A program made the position numbers and the translations under genes. This document shows, piece after piece, positions 54,032 to 63,102 of a stretch of DNA of 64,000 nucleotides. Under the pieces are notes generated by a model. That model was given only the letters and a program-made list of their open reading frames with translations, was not told where the DNA came from and ran no database searches. The stretch is taken from the NCBI RefSeq assembly GCF_036676075.1, contig NZ_JAKFDQ010000007.1:1178001-1242000 (forward strand). Direction: 5' to 3'. The stretch comes from Flavihumibacter sp036676075 (GTDB taxonomy: Bacteria; Bacteroidota; Bacteroidia; Chitinophagales; Chitinophagaceae). Positions within the stretch are counted from its first letter, which is position 1. Every line of letters starts with the position of its first letter.

Positions 54032-54047
54032 ATCGCAAATATACGAT
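54032..54047 (-). promoter_or_regulatory. ars operon -7 box with overlapping ArsR operator candidate
   Basis: Dyad ATCG-N8-CGAT (54032-54047) encloses the perfect minus-strand -7 box TATATTTG (54036-54043), 16 nt before the arsR ATG. Binding there would block transcription. Related TCGCAAA words recur at 54102-54109 and 54118-54125, about 70-85 bp upstream. Confidence 0.6.
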
Positions 54048-54127
54048 TAAGTAGATACAGAGCAAGTTTTCACGACTTTTTTTTCTTGCAGGGTAAAATA
54101 ATCGCAAAATCCCCGACTCGCAAAACA

Positions 54128-55474
54128 TCAAGGGTGATTGGTTCCTGTAGAATATTTAGGCCTTGGGATAAGATGAATTTCCTTTTGTCGACCATTAATG
54201 TATCGGAACCCTTCTTTGTCTAAATAACCATCTTCCTCAAGCATGATGCGAATGGATTTCTTCCATTCGGGAATATCTGTAGCCGTATTCAGCTCAATGG
54301 ACCAGGCGGTTTTATTGTGGAGGGGATAGTCTCCCGCCCCGGGAACTCCTCCCTGCTGGTCCCACAAGCCAATGGTAGAACCGGCCGCATGCCCATGATA
54401 GCCCAGTGGATGGGTATATATGGAGGCGGTTATGCCTTCTTTCTTTGCCTGCTCCAGGGATGCTGCCAGCACCTGGTTACCTGTTTTTCCTTCTGCATAA
54501 TTTGACGTCAGTATATCCTGTAGCCGGTTGCTTTTAGCGAAGGCGGATTTCAGGTATGGCGGCAGACTGGTTTCTCCAGCCCTTAGTACATATGCATGTT
54601 GCTGGATATCCGTATTCAGTCGCAGGTAGCTGATGCCTATATCTACATGAAGAAGATCACCGGGTCTTATTATTTCTCCGGCGGGTCGATTTGAAAAGCT
54701 TCGCAGGTGTTCAAAATTTTCGGGGTCATTCCTTTGCACGGCCACGGAGGGTTGGAACCATGTTTCCAGCCCCATGCCCTTGATCTTTTCCCGGAACCAC
54801 CATACAACATCATCGGTGGTAGTGATGCCGGGTGTTATAACCTTTTCTGAAAAGCCTTCATCAATTATTCGATGGGTTATGGCTACCAGCTGCGGGTAGA
54901 TCGACATCTCCCTTTCTGTTCTGGTTTCTAGCCAGCGGATGGCAAGGTCTTCTGCAGACACGACTTTGTTCCGGAAGGCTACTGGTATTTTTGCCATCAT
55001 CTCCTGGTAATCTGTATGATCGAGTCCATCGGCATGAGCGTGATGCTTGCTGGTATTAATACCAATCCTTGCCGGCTTCCTTATTTGTATGATATCTGCC
55101 AGAGCATCCCATTGGTCAGGAAATTTCTGCATATCCCATGATGCCTTTATATGCTCCCCAACATTATACCTTGCAATAGCAAGTTTCTCATAACTACCAG
55201 TTTGTGCATTACGGTAAAACACCAGGATAGTACGTCTGCGGGCCGACATCCACTCTGCCGGTAGCATTGTTTCCAATACGGGATCTTCATTGTATTCACG
55301 CGAAACCAGCACCCACATATCAATACCCGTTTCCTGCATAAGGGAAGGGAGGAGGTTATTAAGTCTCTCTCCCAGTATCTCATTTATCACCGTAGCTTGC
55401 TCGCGCAGTGGTATCACCTGGCTCTGCGCCTGTAAATATAAAAAGCTGATAAGGGCAAGAATACATGTACGCAT
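54128..55474 (-). CDS. M24-family metallopeptidase (Xaa-Pro aminopeptidase-like), secreted
   Basis: 448 residues with signal peptide ending LQAQSQ. The pita-bread domain retains five metal ligands: D and D in VDIGISYLRLNTDIQ, H in GYHGHAAG, E in SIELNTA, and E in LEEDGYL. N-terminal creatinase-like domain covers ~25-190. The family releases N-terminal residues before proline. Periplasmic or surface location is inferred. Upstream of the ars operon but reads away from it on the same strand, with 108 bp between. Confidence 0.87.
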   Translation of the reverse strand: MRTCILALISFLYLQAQSQVIPLREQATVINEILGERLNNLLPSLMQETGIDMWVLVSREYNEDPVLETMLPAEWMSARRRTILVFYRNAQTGSYEKLAIARYNVGEHIKASWDMQKFPDQWDALADIIQIRKPARIGINTSKHHAHADGLDHTDYQEMMAKIPVAFRNKVVSAEDLAIRWLETRTEREMSIYPQLVAITHRIIDEGFSEKVITPGITTTDDVVWWFREKIKGMGLETWFQPSVAVQRNDPENFEHLRSFSNRPAGEIIRPGDLLHVDIGISYLRLNTDIQQHAYVLRAGETSLPPYLKSAFAKSNRLQDILTSNYAEGKTGNQVLAASLEQAKKEGITASIYTHPLGYHGHAAGSTIGLWDQQGGVPGAGDYPLHNKTAWSIELNTATDIPEWKKSIRIMLEEDGYLDKEGFRYINGRQKEIHLIPRPKYSTGTNHP

Positions 55475-55506
55475 AACAGTTAGTTATTCCTAAAAATAAG
55501 TTTTCA

Positions 55507-57738
55507 TTAGGAAGCTTCGGTAGTTTGATTTCCCCTTACCGTATCCAGATAATTCAGATGAGCCAGCACGGCCTGTATATCAGGGTAGCTGAATTCATCT
55601 CCTAAAACTTCGCGGAGGGGTGCCCATTGACGGCTCTCCACTTTTTCAACGGCCTGCAATATGGTGGCCAGCTTTTCCTTTTCAACCAGCTGCTCCACCG
55701 GGAGCTCGCCCTGTGCCACGAATCGTGAAAGATGGCCATGGATGGTGGAGTATGCAAGCTGACGGCTTTCTGCAATATCTGAAATACTATTACCAGCCAT
55801 GAACATTTCCAGGCTGATTCTCTGGGTTTCTCCTTTCACCTGCTTTGACCTTGTGGCGGTAAGTTTTACGGGTTCGGGCTTTGATGAGATCATTCCCAAC
55901 AGGCTATTATCAGTGGCGCCTGAGGCAAGTGCGGCGGTTATTTCGGCCGATTTTTTCAACTGTTCAACACGCAGCAGTAGAGCAGCTTCCATAATACCCA
56001 ATTCTTTCAGATACTTAGTGGCACGTGAGGCTTTATTCACATCTTCTTTATGGCCTCGGAGATTTTCAATGATCTTCTTCAAAGCAGTAACAAAATAGCC
56101 TGATGCAGCGCGGGTTCTTTCCACCAATTCATTATAACCGACGGTATCCCCTAGCCGCAGATGAGATTCAAGATGTCCAACTGTTTTAGCAGCCACCGGC
56201 ATAAGTTCTTTTACCTGGTTGTGGAATTGGAGCGCCCATTCTATTACACCGGTTTTGGTTGTGAAACTTTTCCTGCCTGCCTCCTGAACCCAATTATCTG
56301 CCATCTCCTGAATTGATTCCAGGTAAAATGCCTTTAGGAGTGATTGCCTTATATAATGTTTTTCTGATCTGGCCAGTTCTTCCTCCAATGCATCTGTCGC
56401 TTTTTCACTTGCCGAGAAGGCAAGTACACGTGGGTCGGTATTGATAGCCCCATATGGTACCCTTGACCGGAGTACCAGTCCTTCCATATTTGTTAGCCTG
56501 CTCAGTGCAACGTAAACCTGCCCTGGTGCAAATGCTGCGCCTGCATCAATGATTGCCTTATCAAAACTTAGTCCCTGGCTTTTATGTATCGTTATTGCCC
56601 ATGCCAGCCGTATTGGATATTGTGAGAAAGTTCCCAGCTCTTCCTCATCAATACTATCCTTTGCCTTATCGTATTGGTAGCGGATATTTCGCCATACCTC
56701 TTTTTCAAGATCAATTATGCTTCCATCATCGGCGAAAGAAACCCGGATACGTTCATCTGTGATATCATGCACTTTTCCGATCCTTCCATTGTAATAGCGG
56801 CGCTCCTCTCCTTTATCATTTTTGATAAACATGATCTGCGCTCCAGGCTTCAGGTGGAGGTCAAGATCAGCGGGGTAGGCTTTTTCAGAAAAATCACCAC
56901 TGATTTCCGCCCTGAATGAAATAGACGGTCCACCAAGTCTCTGGAGGGCCTGCTGGTTAATGGCATCCGCTCTTACATTATGCGTAGTAAGGGTAATGAA
57001 TTGCTCTTCGTGAGCAGGTTCAAAGCCAGGACGATAGCGGCTGTTCAAATATTCCATGCCTTCATTATCGAGCCTGTTATTGCGGACCATATTTAACAGG
57101 TCGATAAAAGCCTGTTCGCTCTGCCTGTATATTTTCTTCAGTTCCAGGTAAACCGGTTCGGCCGCCTGCATTACCTGGGCGTCAAAAAAGAACGGACTTG
57201 CATAATGCTCTTTCAGATAATGCCACTCCCGATCGGCTATAACCGGTGGTAACTGGAAGAGATCGCCAATAAATAAAATCTGAACACCACCAAAAGCCTG
57301 GTAGGGCTTTTTCCGCACATGCCGAAGCACTGCATCGATGGCATCGAGAATATCGGCCCGCATCATGCTTACTTCATCAATCACCAGTAACTCAAGCTCG
57401 CGCATGAGTTCCCGCTTTTGCTGCGACAAGCGTAGGTTACGCAACAGCGTTTGACGGTTATTAAAAAGCTGATCGCCACTATCAGGTATGCCTCCCTGCG
57501 GAACATAAGCGCCAAGGGGCAACTGAAAAAATGTATGAAGGGTTACACCACCTGCATTAATTGCCGCTACACCTGTTGGGGCAACAATGGCCATCTTCTT
57601 GGAGCAGTTATCCCTAATATATTTAAGGAAGGTTGTTTTACCTGTTCCTGCCTTACCCGTAAGAAAGATATGCTTATCGGTATGCAGCACAAAGCGGCTG
57701 GCCAGCTCGAAATATATATTGGCAGGATCCTTTTGCAT
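55507..57738 (-). CDS. PIF1-like DNA helicase with C-terminal HTH domain
   Basis: 743 residues. SF1B helicase core: Walker A GKAGTGKTTF (28-37), IAPTGVAAINAGG, VIDEVSMMRADI, GDLFQLPPV, and the C-terminal AWAITIHKSQGLSFDKAI and YVALSRL. Residues ~420-640 form an HRDC/helical region, and ISLEMFMAGNSISDIAESRQLAYSTIHGHL (~655-685) resembles the HTH_40 domain found after RecQ-like helicases. It probably unwinds DNA at G4 or stalled forks. It follows the short SSB by 71 bp on the same strand. Confidence 0.9.
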   Translation of the reverse strand: MQKDPANIYFELASRFVLHTDKHIFLTGKAGTGKTTFLKYIRDNCSKKMAIVAPTGVAAINAGGVTLHTFFQLPLGAYVPQGGIPDSGDQLFNNRQTLLRNLRLSQQKRELMRELELLVIDEVSMMRADILDAIDAVLRHVRKKPYQAFGGVQILFIGDLFQLPPVIADREWHYLKEHYASPFFFDAQVMQAAEPVYLELKKIYRQSEQAFIDLLNMVRNNRLDNEGMEYLNSRYRPGFEPAHEEQFITLTTHNVRADAINQQALQRLGGPSISFRAEISGDFSEKAYPADLDLHLKPGAQIMFIKNDKGEERRYYNGRIGKVHDITDERIRVSFADDGSIIDLEKEVWRNIRYQYDKAKDSIDEEELGTFSQYPIRLAWAITIHKSQGLSFDKAIIDAGAAFAPGQVYVALSRLTNMEGLVLRSRVPYGAINTDPRVLAFSASEKATDALEEELARSEKHYIRQSLLKAFYLESIQEMADNWVQEAGRKSFTTKTGVIEWALQFHNQVKELMPVAAKTVGHLESHLRLGDTVGYNELVERTRAASGYFVTALKKIIENLRGHKEDVNKASRATKYLKELGIMEAALLLRVEQLKKSAEITAALASGATDNSLLGMISSKPEPVKLTATRSKQVKGETQRISLEMFMAGNSISDIAESRQLAYSTIHGHLSRFVAQGELPVEQLVEKEKLATILQAVEKVESRQWAPLREVLGDEFSYPDIQAVLAHLNYLDTVRGNQTTEAS

Positions 57739-57809
57739 AAGGTTCGGTAAAGCTAAGGATTATGAAAGGTATGCTGCACCACAGGGTACAGACATACCTA
57801 TCCGGTTTT

Positions 57810-58160
57810 TCAGATTTCTGCCTTGCTGCGATCCTGCAATACCACCATTTCATACACATAGATCTCTGTAATGTATCGCTTGGCCCCGTCCTTATCAACA
57901 TAATTCCGGTAGATCAGCTTCCCATCCAGCGAAACCTCGCAACCTTTATGCAGTTCATGCTCAGCCTTATCTGCCATCTTGCCCCATGCTACCAGGTGAT
58001 GCCATTGTGTTTCTGTAACTTTTTCTCCCTGTGCATTCAGGTATGACTCACTGGTTGCCATATTGAACCTGGCTACCTTTTTTCCCGTAGCGGTCATTTT
58101 AATCTCGGGATCCGATCCCAGGTTGCCCACCAGCAACACTTTGTTCTTATTCTCACTCAT
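57810..58160 (-). CDS. Single-stranded DNA-binding protein lacking the acidic C-terminal tip
   Basis: 116 residues from ATG 58160, preceded by AAAGGAGTT, one of the few good ribosome sites in this window; ATG 58172 is less likely. OB fold: NKVLLVGNLGSDPEIK, KKVARFNMATSE, WHHLVAWGKMADKAEHELHKG and YVYEMVVLQD. It stops immediately after the fold at RSKAEI, so the flexible linker and the DDIPF-type tip that recruits repair partners are absent. Probably a specialised SSB paralogue acting with the PIF1-like helicase. Confidence 0.9.
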   Translation of the reverse strand: MSENKNKVLLVGNLGSDPEIKMTATGKKVARFNMATSESYLNAQGEKVTETQWHHLVAWGKMADKAEHELHKGCEVSLDGKLIYRNYVDKDGAKRYITEIYVYEMVVLQDRSKAEI

Positions 58161-58356
58161 AACTCCTTTCATTTTGGCCCGGTATAATACTAGGCCGGTT
58201 AACTATTAATTGTTGTTCACCCGGCGCCAGTTGAACAATGTAAAGATGGAGAGCAGGAGAAAGCATTACCGGAAAATAAGTGATTATAACCGCTAATAAA
58301 CCGTTGAAAAACGCTTGTACTGAAAAGGGGAGAATCCTAGTTTTCCGGAAAAATAA

Positions 58357-58722
58357 ATGATGGAAACAGACAAAAGATATTGTCTCTGGTGCAATGATCT
58401 GCTGAAGGGCAGGATCGACAAAAAGTTCTGCGACGACAGTTGCCGCAATGCCTTCAACAATCGCCGGACAGTAGATGAATACAACCAGGTGCGTAATATA
58501 AATCATGCCCTGGTGCGCAACAGGAGAATACTTGCCACCACGCTGGCATCAGGCGAAAACTCTAAGAAAGTTAGCCGCGAAATTCTCCTGGAGCAGGGAT
58601 TCCAGTTCAAATACTTTACACAATACTTATCCAATGATCCCCAGGGGCCCCTGTGCTTTTGCTATGATTATGGTTATATACCCCTACCTGATGAATACTA
58701 CCTTGTAGTGCGTAAGAAATAA
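58357..58722 (+). CDS. Small zinc-ribbon protein (DUF2116-like)
   Basis: 121 residues. Zinc-ribbon pattern C9-x2-C12-x12-C25-x3-C29 (YCLWCND and KKFCDDSCRNAFNNRR), then a basic helical stretch and a conserved-looking aromatic C-terminus (YDYGYIPLPDEYYLVV). Function unknown; the ribbon suggests nucleic-acid or protein binding. ATG 58360 is an alternative start. Upstream 196 bp shared with the SSB-helicase unit contain a 7-bp inverted repeat (58213-58219/58232-58238). Confidence 0.7.
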   Translation: MMETDKRYCLWCNDLLKGRIDKKFCDDSCRNAFNNRRTVDEYNQVRNINHALVRNRRILATTLASGENSKKVSREILLEQGFQFKYFTQYLSNDPQGPLCFCYDYGYIPLPDEYYLVVRKK

Positions 58723-58728
58723 GAAAGA

Positions 58729-59160
58729 TCATGACCTTGGCTTCAGGGGTTTTAATACCGCCTTGATCTCATGGATCTTCATCTTGTCGGCACTCTTAAG
58801 TTCAATACGGGCATTGGCAAGTGGCTTGCGTTTTTCAATTTCTTTATGAAGTTCATACTTGGTATCAGCCGGACCGAGAATGATCACTGATTCTGCTTTG
58901 GTGATTTTAGCGGCAACGCTTTTCAGGTAAGTTTTTCGTTGTTGATTCAGTTTATTCTGGGCATGCTTCTCATTATTAAGAGTAGCGCCGAACAGGCGGC
59001 TTTTATTTGAGCTCTCCCCGGCAAATCTGACCTGCTTCTCAATTTCTGATTGCATTGATTCTGTTGTAAGGTTTCCTTCTTCGTCTAAACAGGCGATGAT
59101 GGCCTTCTGGAGATCTATCCAGATCGCATACTTAAGGCAGTTCGTGTTTTTCTTTTTCAT
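58729..59160 (-). CDS. Conserved-looking hypothetical protein, eRF1/Pelota-like fold possible
   Basis: 143 residues from ATG 59160. No confident family. YAIWIDLQKAIIACLDEEGN and the C-terminal VIILGPADTKYELHKEIEKRKPLANARIEL resemble the central domain of eRF1/host-attachment-like proteins, in which a GPxxxK segment precedes a helix. Lys-rich and cytosolic, no signal. Convergent with the zinc-ribbon gene, 6 bp between stops. Confidence 0.55.
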   Translation of the reverse strand: MKKKNTNCLKYAIWIDLQKAIIACLDEEGNLTTESMQSEIEKQVRFAGESSNKSRLFGATLNNEKHAQNKLNQQRKTYLKSVAAKITKAESVIILGPADTKYELHKEIEKRKPLANARIELKSADKMKIHEIKAVLKPLKPRS

Positions 59161-59223
59161 ATCAATCATATTTTACCGGTCATAAAAGGTACGAAAAATA
59201 CAGGGCTGTTGTACCTTACAGGA

Positions 59224-60273
59224 ATGACAGGAAACTTATTGCTTTATGGAGCCAACGGCTATACCGGGCGATTGATTCTGGAATATGCCGAACGCTATGG
59301 CCTGAGTCCAATTTTAGCCGGCCGGAACGAATCGGCCATACGTGAACTTTCCTCCCAATATGACCTTCCATATAGAACCGGTAGTCTCACAAATGCTGAT
59401 GAGATGGATAATCTCCTCAAAGATGTCAGTGTTGTGCTCCACGTTGCTGGTCCATTCAGCGAAACAGCCAGGCCTATGGTTGAGGCCTGCCTGCGAAATA
59501 GCATACACTACCTCGACATAACCGGTGAGATCCCCGTTTTTGAATATGCGAGATCACTCGACGGAAAAGCCAGGGGGGCAGGCATCATGGTCATGCCCGG
59601 AACAGGCTTTGATGTAGTTCCAACCGACTGTATGGCAAAGCGCCTTCGCGACCAGCTTTCTGATGCCACCCATCTTGAGCTCGCCTTTACCAGCATCGGA
59701 GGAGGCATCTCCCATGGTACTGCCACAACAATGGCAAGGTCACTCGGAGAAGGCGGCGCTATCCGTAGCAATGGCAAGATTATTTCTGATCCACTGGGCA
59801 ATCATTCACGTCATATAGATTTTGGAAAAGGACCACAACTTGTCATGAGTATTCCATGGGGCGATGTATCAACTGCCTACCACACTACCGGCATCCCCAA
59901 TATCATTGTTTATACAGGCATCCCTCCACGCATCCACCAGATCCTTAAGTTGCAAAAATTATACAACTGGGCATTGCGGACCGGATGGGCGAGGAAGAAA
60001 GCACAGCAGTGGATCGATAAAAAACCTGCAGGGCCATCACCTGAAACACGAAGTAACAGCAGGAGTTATGTATGGGGTCAGGTTCGCAACAGCCAGGGTT
60101 CTTCCAGCACAGCAATGCTTACCTGTGCTGATGGTTATACGCTCACCGCTCATAGCAGTCTTATCATCGCAAAAAAAGTATTGGACGGCAATTTCTCCCC
60201 CGGCTACCAAACACCCGCAGGATGTTATGGATCAGGCCTCATTGATGAAATACCAGGCAGCGCATGGTTATAG
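59224..60273 (+). CDS. Saccharopine dehydrogenase / trans-acting enoyl reductase family protein
   Basis: 349 residues from ATG 59224; the frame opens with TTG at 59209. Rossmann motif LLYGANGYTGRLIL (5-18), then VLHVAGPFSETARPMVEACL and GTGFDVVPTDCMAKRL, typical of the family. Members reduce enoyl or lysine-adduct substrates with NAD(P)H; substrate unknown. No signal peptide. Followed 93 bp later by the lipoprotein gene on the same strand. Confidence 0.85.
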   Translation: MTGNLLLYGANGYTGRLILEYAERYGLSPILAGRNESAIRELSSQYDLPYRTGSLTNADEMDNLLKDVSVVLHVAGPFSETARPMVEACLRNSIHYLDITGEIPVFEYARSLDGKARGAGIMVMPGTGFDVVPTDCMAKRLRDQLSDATHLELAFTSIGGGISHGTATTMARSLGEGGAIRSNGKIISDPLGNHSRHIDFGKGPQLVMSIPWGDVSTAYHTTGIPNIIVYTGIPPRIHQILKLQKLYNWALRTGWARKKAQQWIDKKPAGPSPETRSNSRSYVWGQVRNSQGSSSTAMLTCADGYTLTAHSSLIIAKKVLDGNFSPGYQTPAGCYGSGLIDEIPGSAWL

Positions 60274-60366
60274 GATTATATGCGTTAAAGACTGGTTAAT
60301 AAATGCCAACGGTATCGCACAACCGATATGGGTACAGCATTTTTGTGCCCACTAAATACCTTATTC

Positions 60367-60918
60367 ATGCAAGTAAAACTCGTAACGCTCTCAGCTATTA
60401 TGCTGGGAACAATGGCCTGCTCCAAAAGCAACGACAAACCCGTGCAGGCAGTATCAGAACTCAGGCTTAGTATCCATTATGAAACCGGCGGCATCTTTTC
60501 AGAAACCCTCAATGATGACGCTCTCGCCAGAAACAGCTTCCTGCAATATTCAGTTAACGATGATGGGCATGTGCCGTTGCTGAATATCGGAGCAGTAACC
60601 ACCAATATTAATACGGTGCCTTTCGGTATTAGTTTTGCCTTTAAGGATGCTGAAGATTTTACAGCAGTGTCAGGTATCTACAACTTCCCCGCATCAAACG
60701 AACTTATCAGGACAGCCCTGAGAATTGAAACAGGTGATGATAATACGGTTATCCACTTGCTGCCATCTGCCGGCAGACTGGTGCTCAATTACAACGCATC
60801 GGATAAAACTATTAGCGGGCAGATTGAAAACCTTGAATTTCCCCAGGATGAATTTGATGATCCCACCATCACAAAAAAAGTTCTTAACGGAACATTCAGG
60901 AGTGTAAGAGAAAAATAA
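60367..60918 (+). CDS. Hypothetical lipoprotein
   Basis: 183 residues from ATG 60367. Lipoprotein signal MQVKLVTLSAIMLGTMAC with cysteine near 18, followed by a Ser/Asn/Asp/Lys-rich start (SKSNDKP) typical of exported Bacteroidota lipoproteins. The rest is beta-rich and unrecognised (SELRLSIHYETGG, TVIHLLPSAGRLVLNYN). A terminator follows 9 bp after the stop. Confidence 0.68.
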   Translation: MQVKLVTLSAIMLGTMACSKSNDKPVQAVSELRLSIHYETGGIFSETLNDDALARNSFLQYSVNDDGHVPLLNIGAVTTNINTVPFGISFAFKDAEDFTAVSGIYNFPASNELIRTALRIETGDDNTVIHLLPSAGRLVLNYNASDKTISGQIENLEFPQDEFDDPTITKKVLNGTFRSVREK

Positions 60919-60926
60919 TCGCCATA

Positions 60927-60958
60927 AAAAAAGCAAGCTCATTAAGGCTTGCTTTTTT
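60927..60958. terminator. Bidirectional Rho-independent terminator
   Basis: Perfect 12-bp stem AAAAAAGCAAGC (60927-60938) and GCTTGCTTTTTT (60947-60958) with an eight-base loop; T-run on either transcript. Lies between the convergent lipoprotein and PEGA-like genes. Confidence 0.9.
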
Positions 60959-60974
60959 ATTTATCATACAAATT

Positions 60975-62288
60975 CTATCTTAATCTTGATTGCATTTCAC
61001 TGATAATATCCTTGTACGTATTCAGGATACGACCCCATTCACGAAACTTTTCATCATCCTTTGCGGCAGTATTTGCAGCACCGGATGCCTCGCTTTGGAT
61101 CTTTACCACATACTGTGAACTTCCCGTATTTCCCGGCTTTACAATGATGCGTGTACGAATAGTATTGTTGGGGAAATTCTTCATGTTCCAGGCAGTACGA
61201 ACATATCCGGTTTCCTTATCAGACATTTCGATAACATCGAAATAATTGGTAACGATCTGGTTCATTACTTTCCATGCATCTTCTTCTGACCGTCCGGATC
61301 CCACACTAATACTAAAGTTCACATTGGCCTGATCACTCTGTATAGAAGAGCTGTAAGCCTCGTCTTCTTTAAGAACAACATGCTCATTCACCGGTGGACT
61401 CTGCATATTACGCTGGTTGCAGAAATTTTTGGTGATGGCAACATATCCTGCTTTCTCCACGATCACTTCTACGCAGGCACCTTCAAGGATCTTAATACCA
61501 TACTCACCCGCGCCAACCTGGCGGCCATCCATTTTAATGGTTGCATCATTCGGTGTAGTATTGATCTGAACCACGCGATCCTTCATAACAATATTATCAT
61601 AAAGCGGCGACTCAGGCATTCCTTCTTTATTACAATAGCTCCGTTGAATGGTCGCAAATCCCTCTTTGATAAACTCAACAGAAACACATGCTTTGGCAGG
61701 GATCACAATCTCACCACTACCATCAGCAACTTTTTTTCCATCCACAAATATCTGTGCATCCGCTGGTGTCAGTTTAACCTGAAGGGCACGATCAGCCAGA
61801 ACAAAAACTTCATCAGCAGGAGGAAGATCCATACCTGATTTGTTGAAATAGGTTTTTGTTTTAGTGAAGAATCCCGGCTTTTTTATCTCAACAGTAACCG
61901 ATCCGTTCTCTGGGATGATAGCATTCACCTGACCTGATCCCATCTCAATACCATTCAGGATAATTTTTGCATCATAGGGCTGCGCCATTATTTTAACCAG
62001 GCGATCCTTTAATACAAATGTTTCTGTTTTAGGAAGATCAACTCCTTTTCTTTTGATATAGGTTTTGACAATGGGATTGAAGCCCGGTTTGCGAAATACG
62101 AGTTTAATTGGTTCGTCTTTTTCGGTCTTGATCTGTGCAGTTCCACTTCCAAGGGGTTTTTCAACGCCGCCCGGACCAACTTCAGAAATAGTGGCATCAG
62201 CCGGCAGTACATTTACTACGATCCGCTTCTGGGCGGTGAGGGTCATAGAAAGTAGTACTGCACACAATAGCAGTGTTATACGATTCAT
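60975..62288 (-). CDS. Secreted protein with four PEGA-like repeats
   Basis: 437 residues from ATG 62288, which starts the signal peptide MNRITLLLCAVLLSMTLTAQ; the frame opens 24 codons earlier. Four ~75-residue beta repeats follow (about 20-95, 95-170, 170-245, 245-320), each with V-x-P-x-D/N-A-x-I and a K/E-x-G-F/Y core (DATIKMDGRQVG, AQIFVDGKKVA) and closing LKDR/MKDR, as in PEGA domains. Many carry a paired Cys around CVSVEF/YCNKEG. A helical C-terminus (350-437) is unrelated. Possible surface adhesin or cell-wall binder. Confidence 0.75.
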   Translation of the reverse strand: MNRITLLLCAVLLSMTLTAQKRIVVNVLPADATISEVGPGGVEKPLGSGTAQIKTEKDEPIKLVFRKPGFNPIVKTYIKRKGVDLPKTETFVLKDRLVKIMAQPYDAKIILNGIEMGSGQVNAIIPENGSVTVEIKKPGFFTKTKTYFNKSGMDLPPADEVFVLADRALQVKLTPADAQIFVDGKKVADGSGEIVIPAKACVSVEFIKEGFATIQRSYCNKEGMPESPLYDNIVMKDRVVQINTTPNDATIKMDGRQVGAGEYGIKILEGACVEVIVEKAGYVAITKNFCNQRNMQSPPVNEHVVLKEDEAYSSSIQSDQANVNFSISVGSGRSEEDAWKVMNQIVTNYFDVIEMSDKETGYVRTAWNMKNFPNNTIRTRIIVKPGNTGSSQYVVKIQSEASGAANTAAKDDEKFREWGRILNTYKDIISEMQSRLR

Positions 62289-62439
62289 AAGTTCGAAGGG
62301 TTTAGGATGAGGGCGCAATATTAAAAAAATCTTCCAAATCAGGAAGTAACGGTTATCCAAATACGCTGATCACGCTAAAAAATACCCATAAAGGGGTATA
62401 TTGAAACGTGGAATATGAGGAACCCATAAACTCAATTAT

Positions 62440-63090
62440 ATGTTCATAGGCCATTTCGCAGCAGCCTTCGCCGCAAAGAAAATTGACTCCAAACCCAGTC
62501 TCGGCACCTATTTCCTGGCAGCACAATGGCTTGACCTTATATGGCCGCTGCTCCTGTTAACCGGACTTGAAAAAGTTGAGCTCGCTACTGATCCAAACAG
62601 TCCCATCCCCCTCTCATTCACGCATTATCCCATTTCACATAGCCTCCTGGCGGTTGCCGGATGGGCCCTGCTTTTTGCAGTGGTGAGTTATCTTTTTAAT
62701 AAGAATCTTAAGGTGGCAGTTCTGCTTGCCGCGTTGGTAATGAGCCACTGGGTTCTCGACTGGTTTGTACATATACCCGACCTTCCCCTCACACCGGGTA
62801 GCGATTATAAAACCGGGCTGGGACTATGGCACCAGAAATGGCTTGTACTTGCCATCGAGTTGATCTTTTTCGGAGTGGGCGTTCTATTATATACCCGGGC
62901 TACCCTTGCCATAAATAAAACAGGAGCCATAGCATTTTATAGCCTGGTGATCTTCCTTGTTCTCGTACATCTCCTGAATATATTCGGACCTCCTCCAACA
63001 GATGTGCAGCCCATTGCCATTGTGGGATTGAGCCAGTGGCTGTTGGTTGCCTGGGCTTATTGGGCCGACCGGAACCGAAGGCCTATTTGA
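62440..63090 (+). CDS. Multi-spanning membrane protein, possible metal-dependent hydrolase
   Basis: 216 residues with five to six hydrophobic segments. Conserved-looking histidines: GHFAAAFAAKK (start), THYPISHSLL and MSHWVLDWFVHIPD, resembling the YdjM/PF04307 membrane hydrolase group, but the match is tentative. Upstream lies the inverted repeat ATACCC/GGGTAT (62382-62387/62394-62399), a possible operator. Convergent with the AraC gene, 12 bp apart. Confidence 0.6.
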   Translation: MFIGHFAAAFAAKKIDSKPSLGTYFLAAQWLDLIWPLLLLTGLEKVELATDPNSPIPLSFTHYPISHSLLAVAGWALLFAVVSYLFNKNLKVAVLLAALVMSHWVLDWFVHIPDLPLTPGSDYKTGLGLWHQKWLVLAIELIFFGVGVLLYTRATLAINKTGAIAFYSLVIFLVLVHLLNIFGPPPTDVQPIAIVGLSQWLLVAWAYWADRNRRPI

Positions 63091-63102
63091 GGGAGAGGAC
63101 AA

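Noticed and set aside
58170..58195. TATAAT-like word within a GC-flanked partial dyad upstream of ssb
   Set aside because: Bacteroidota do not use the sigma70 -10 consensus, and the dyad breaks one base outside the core.
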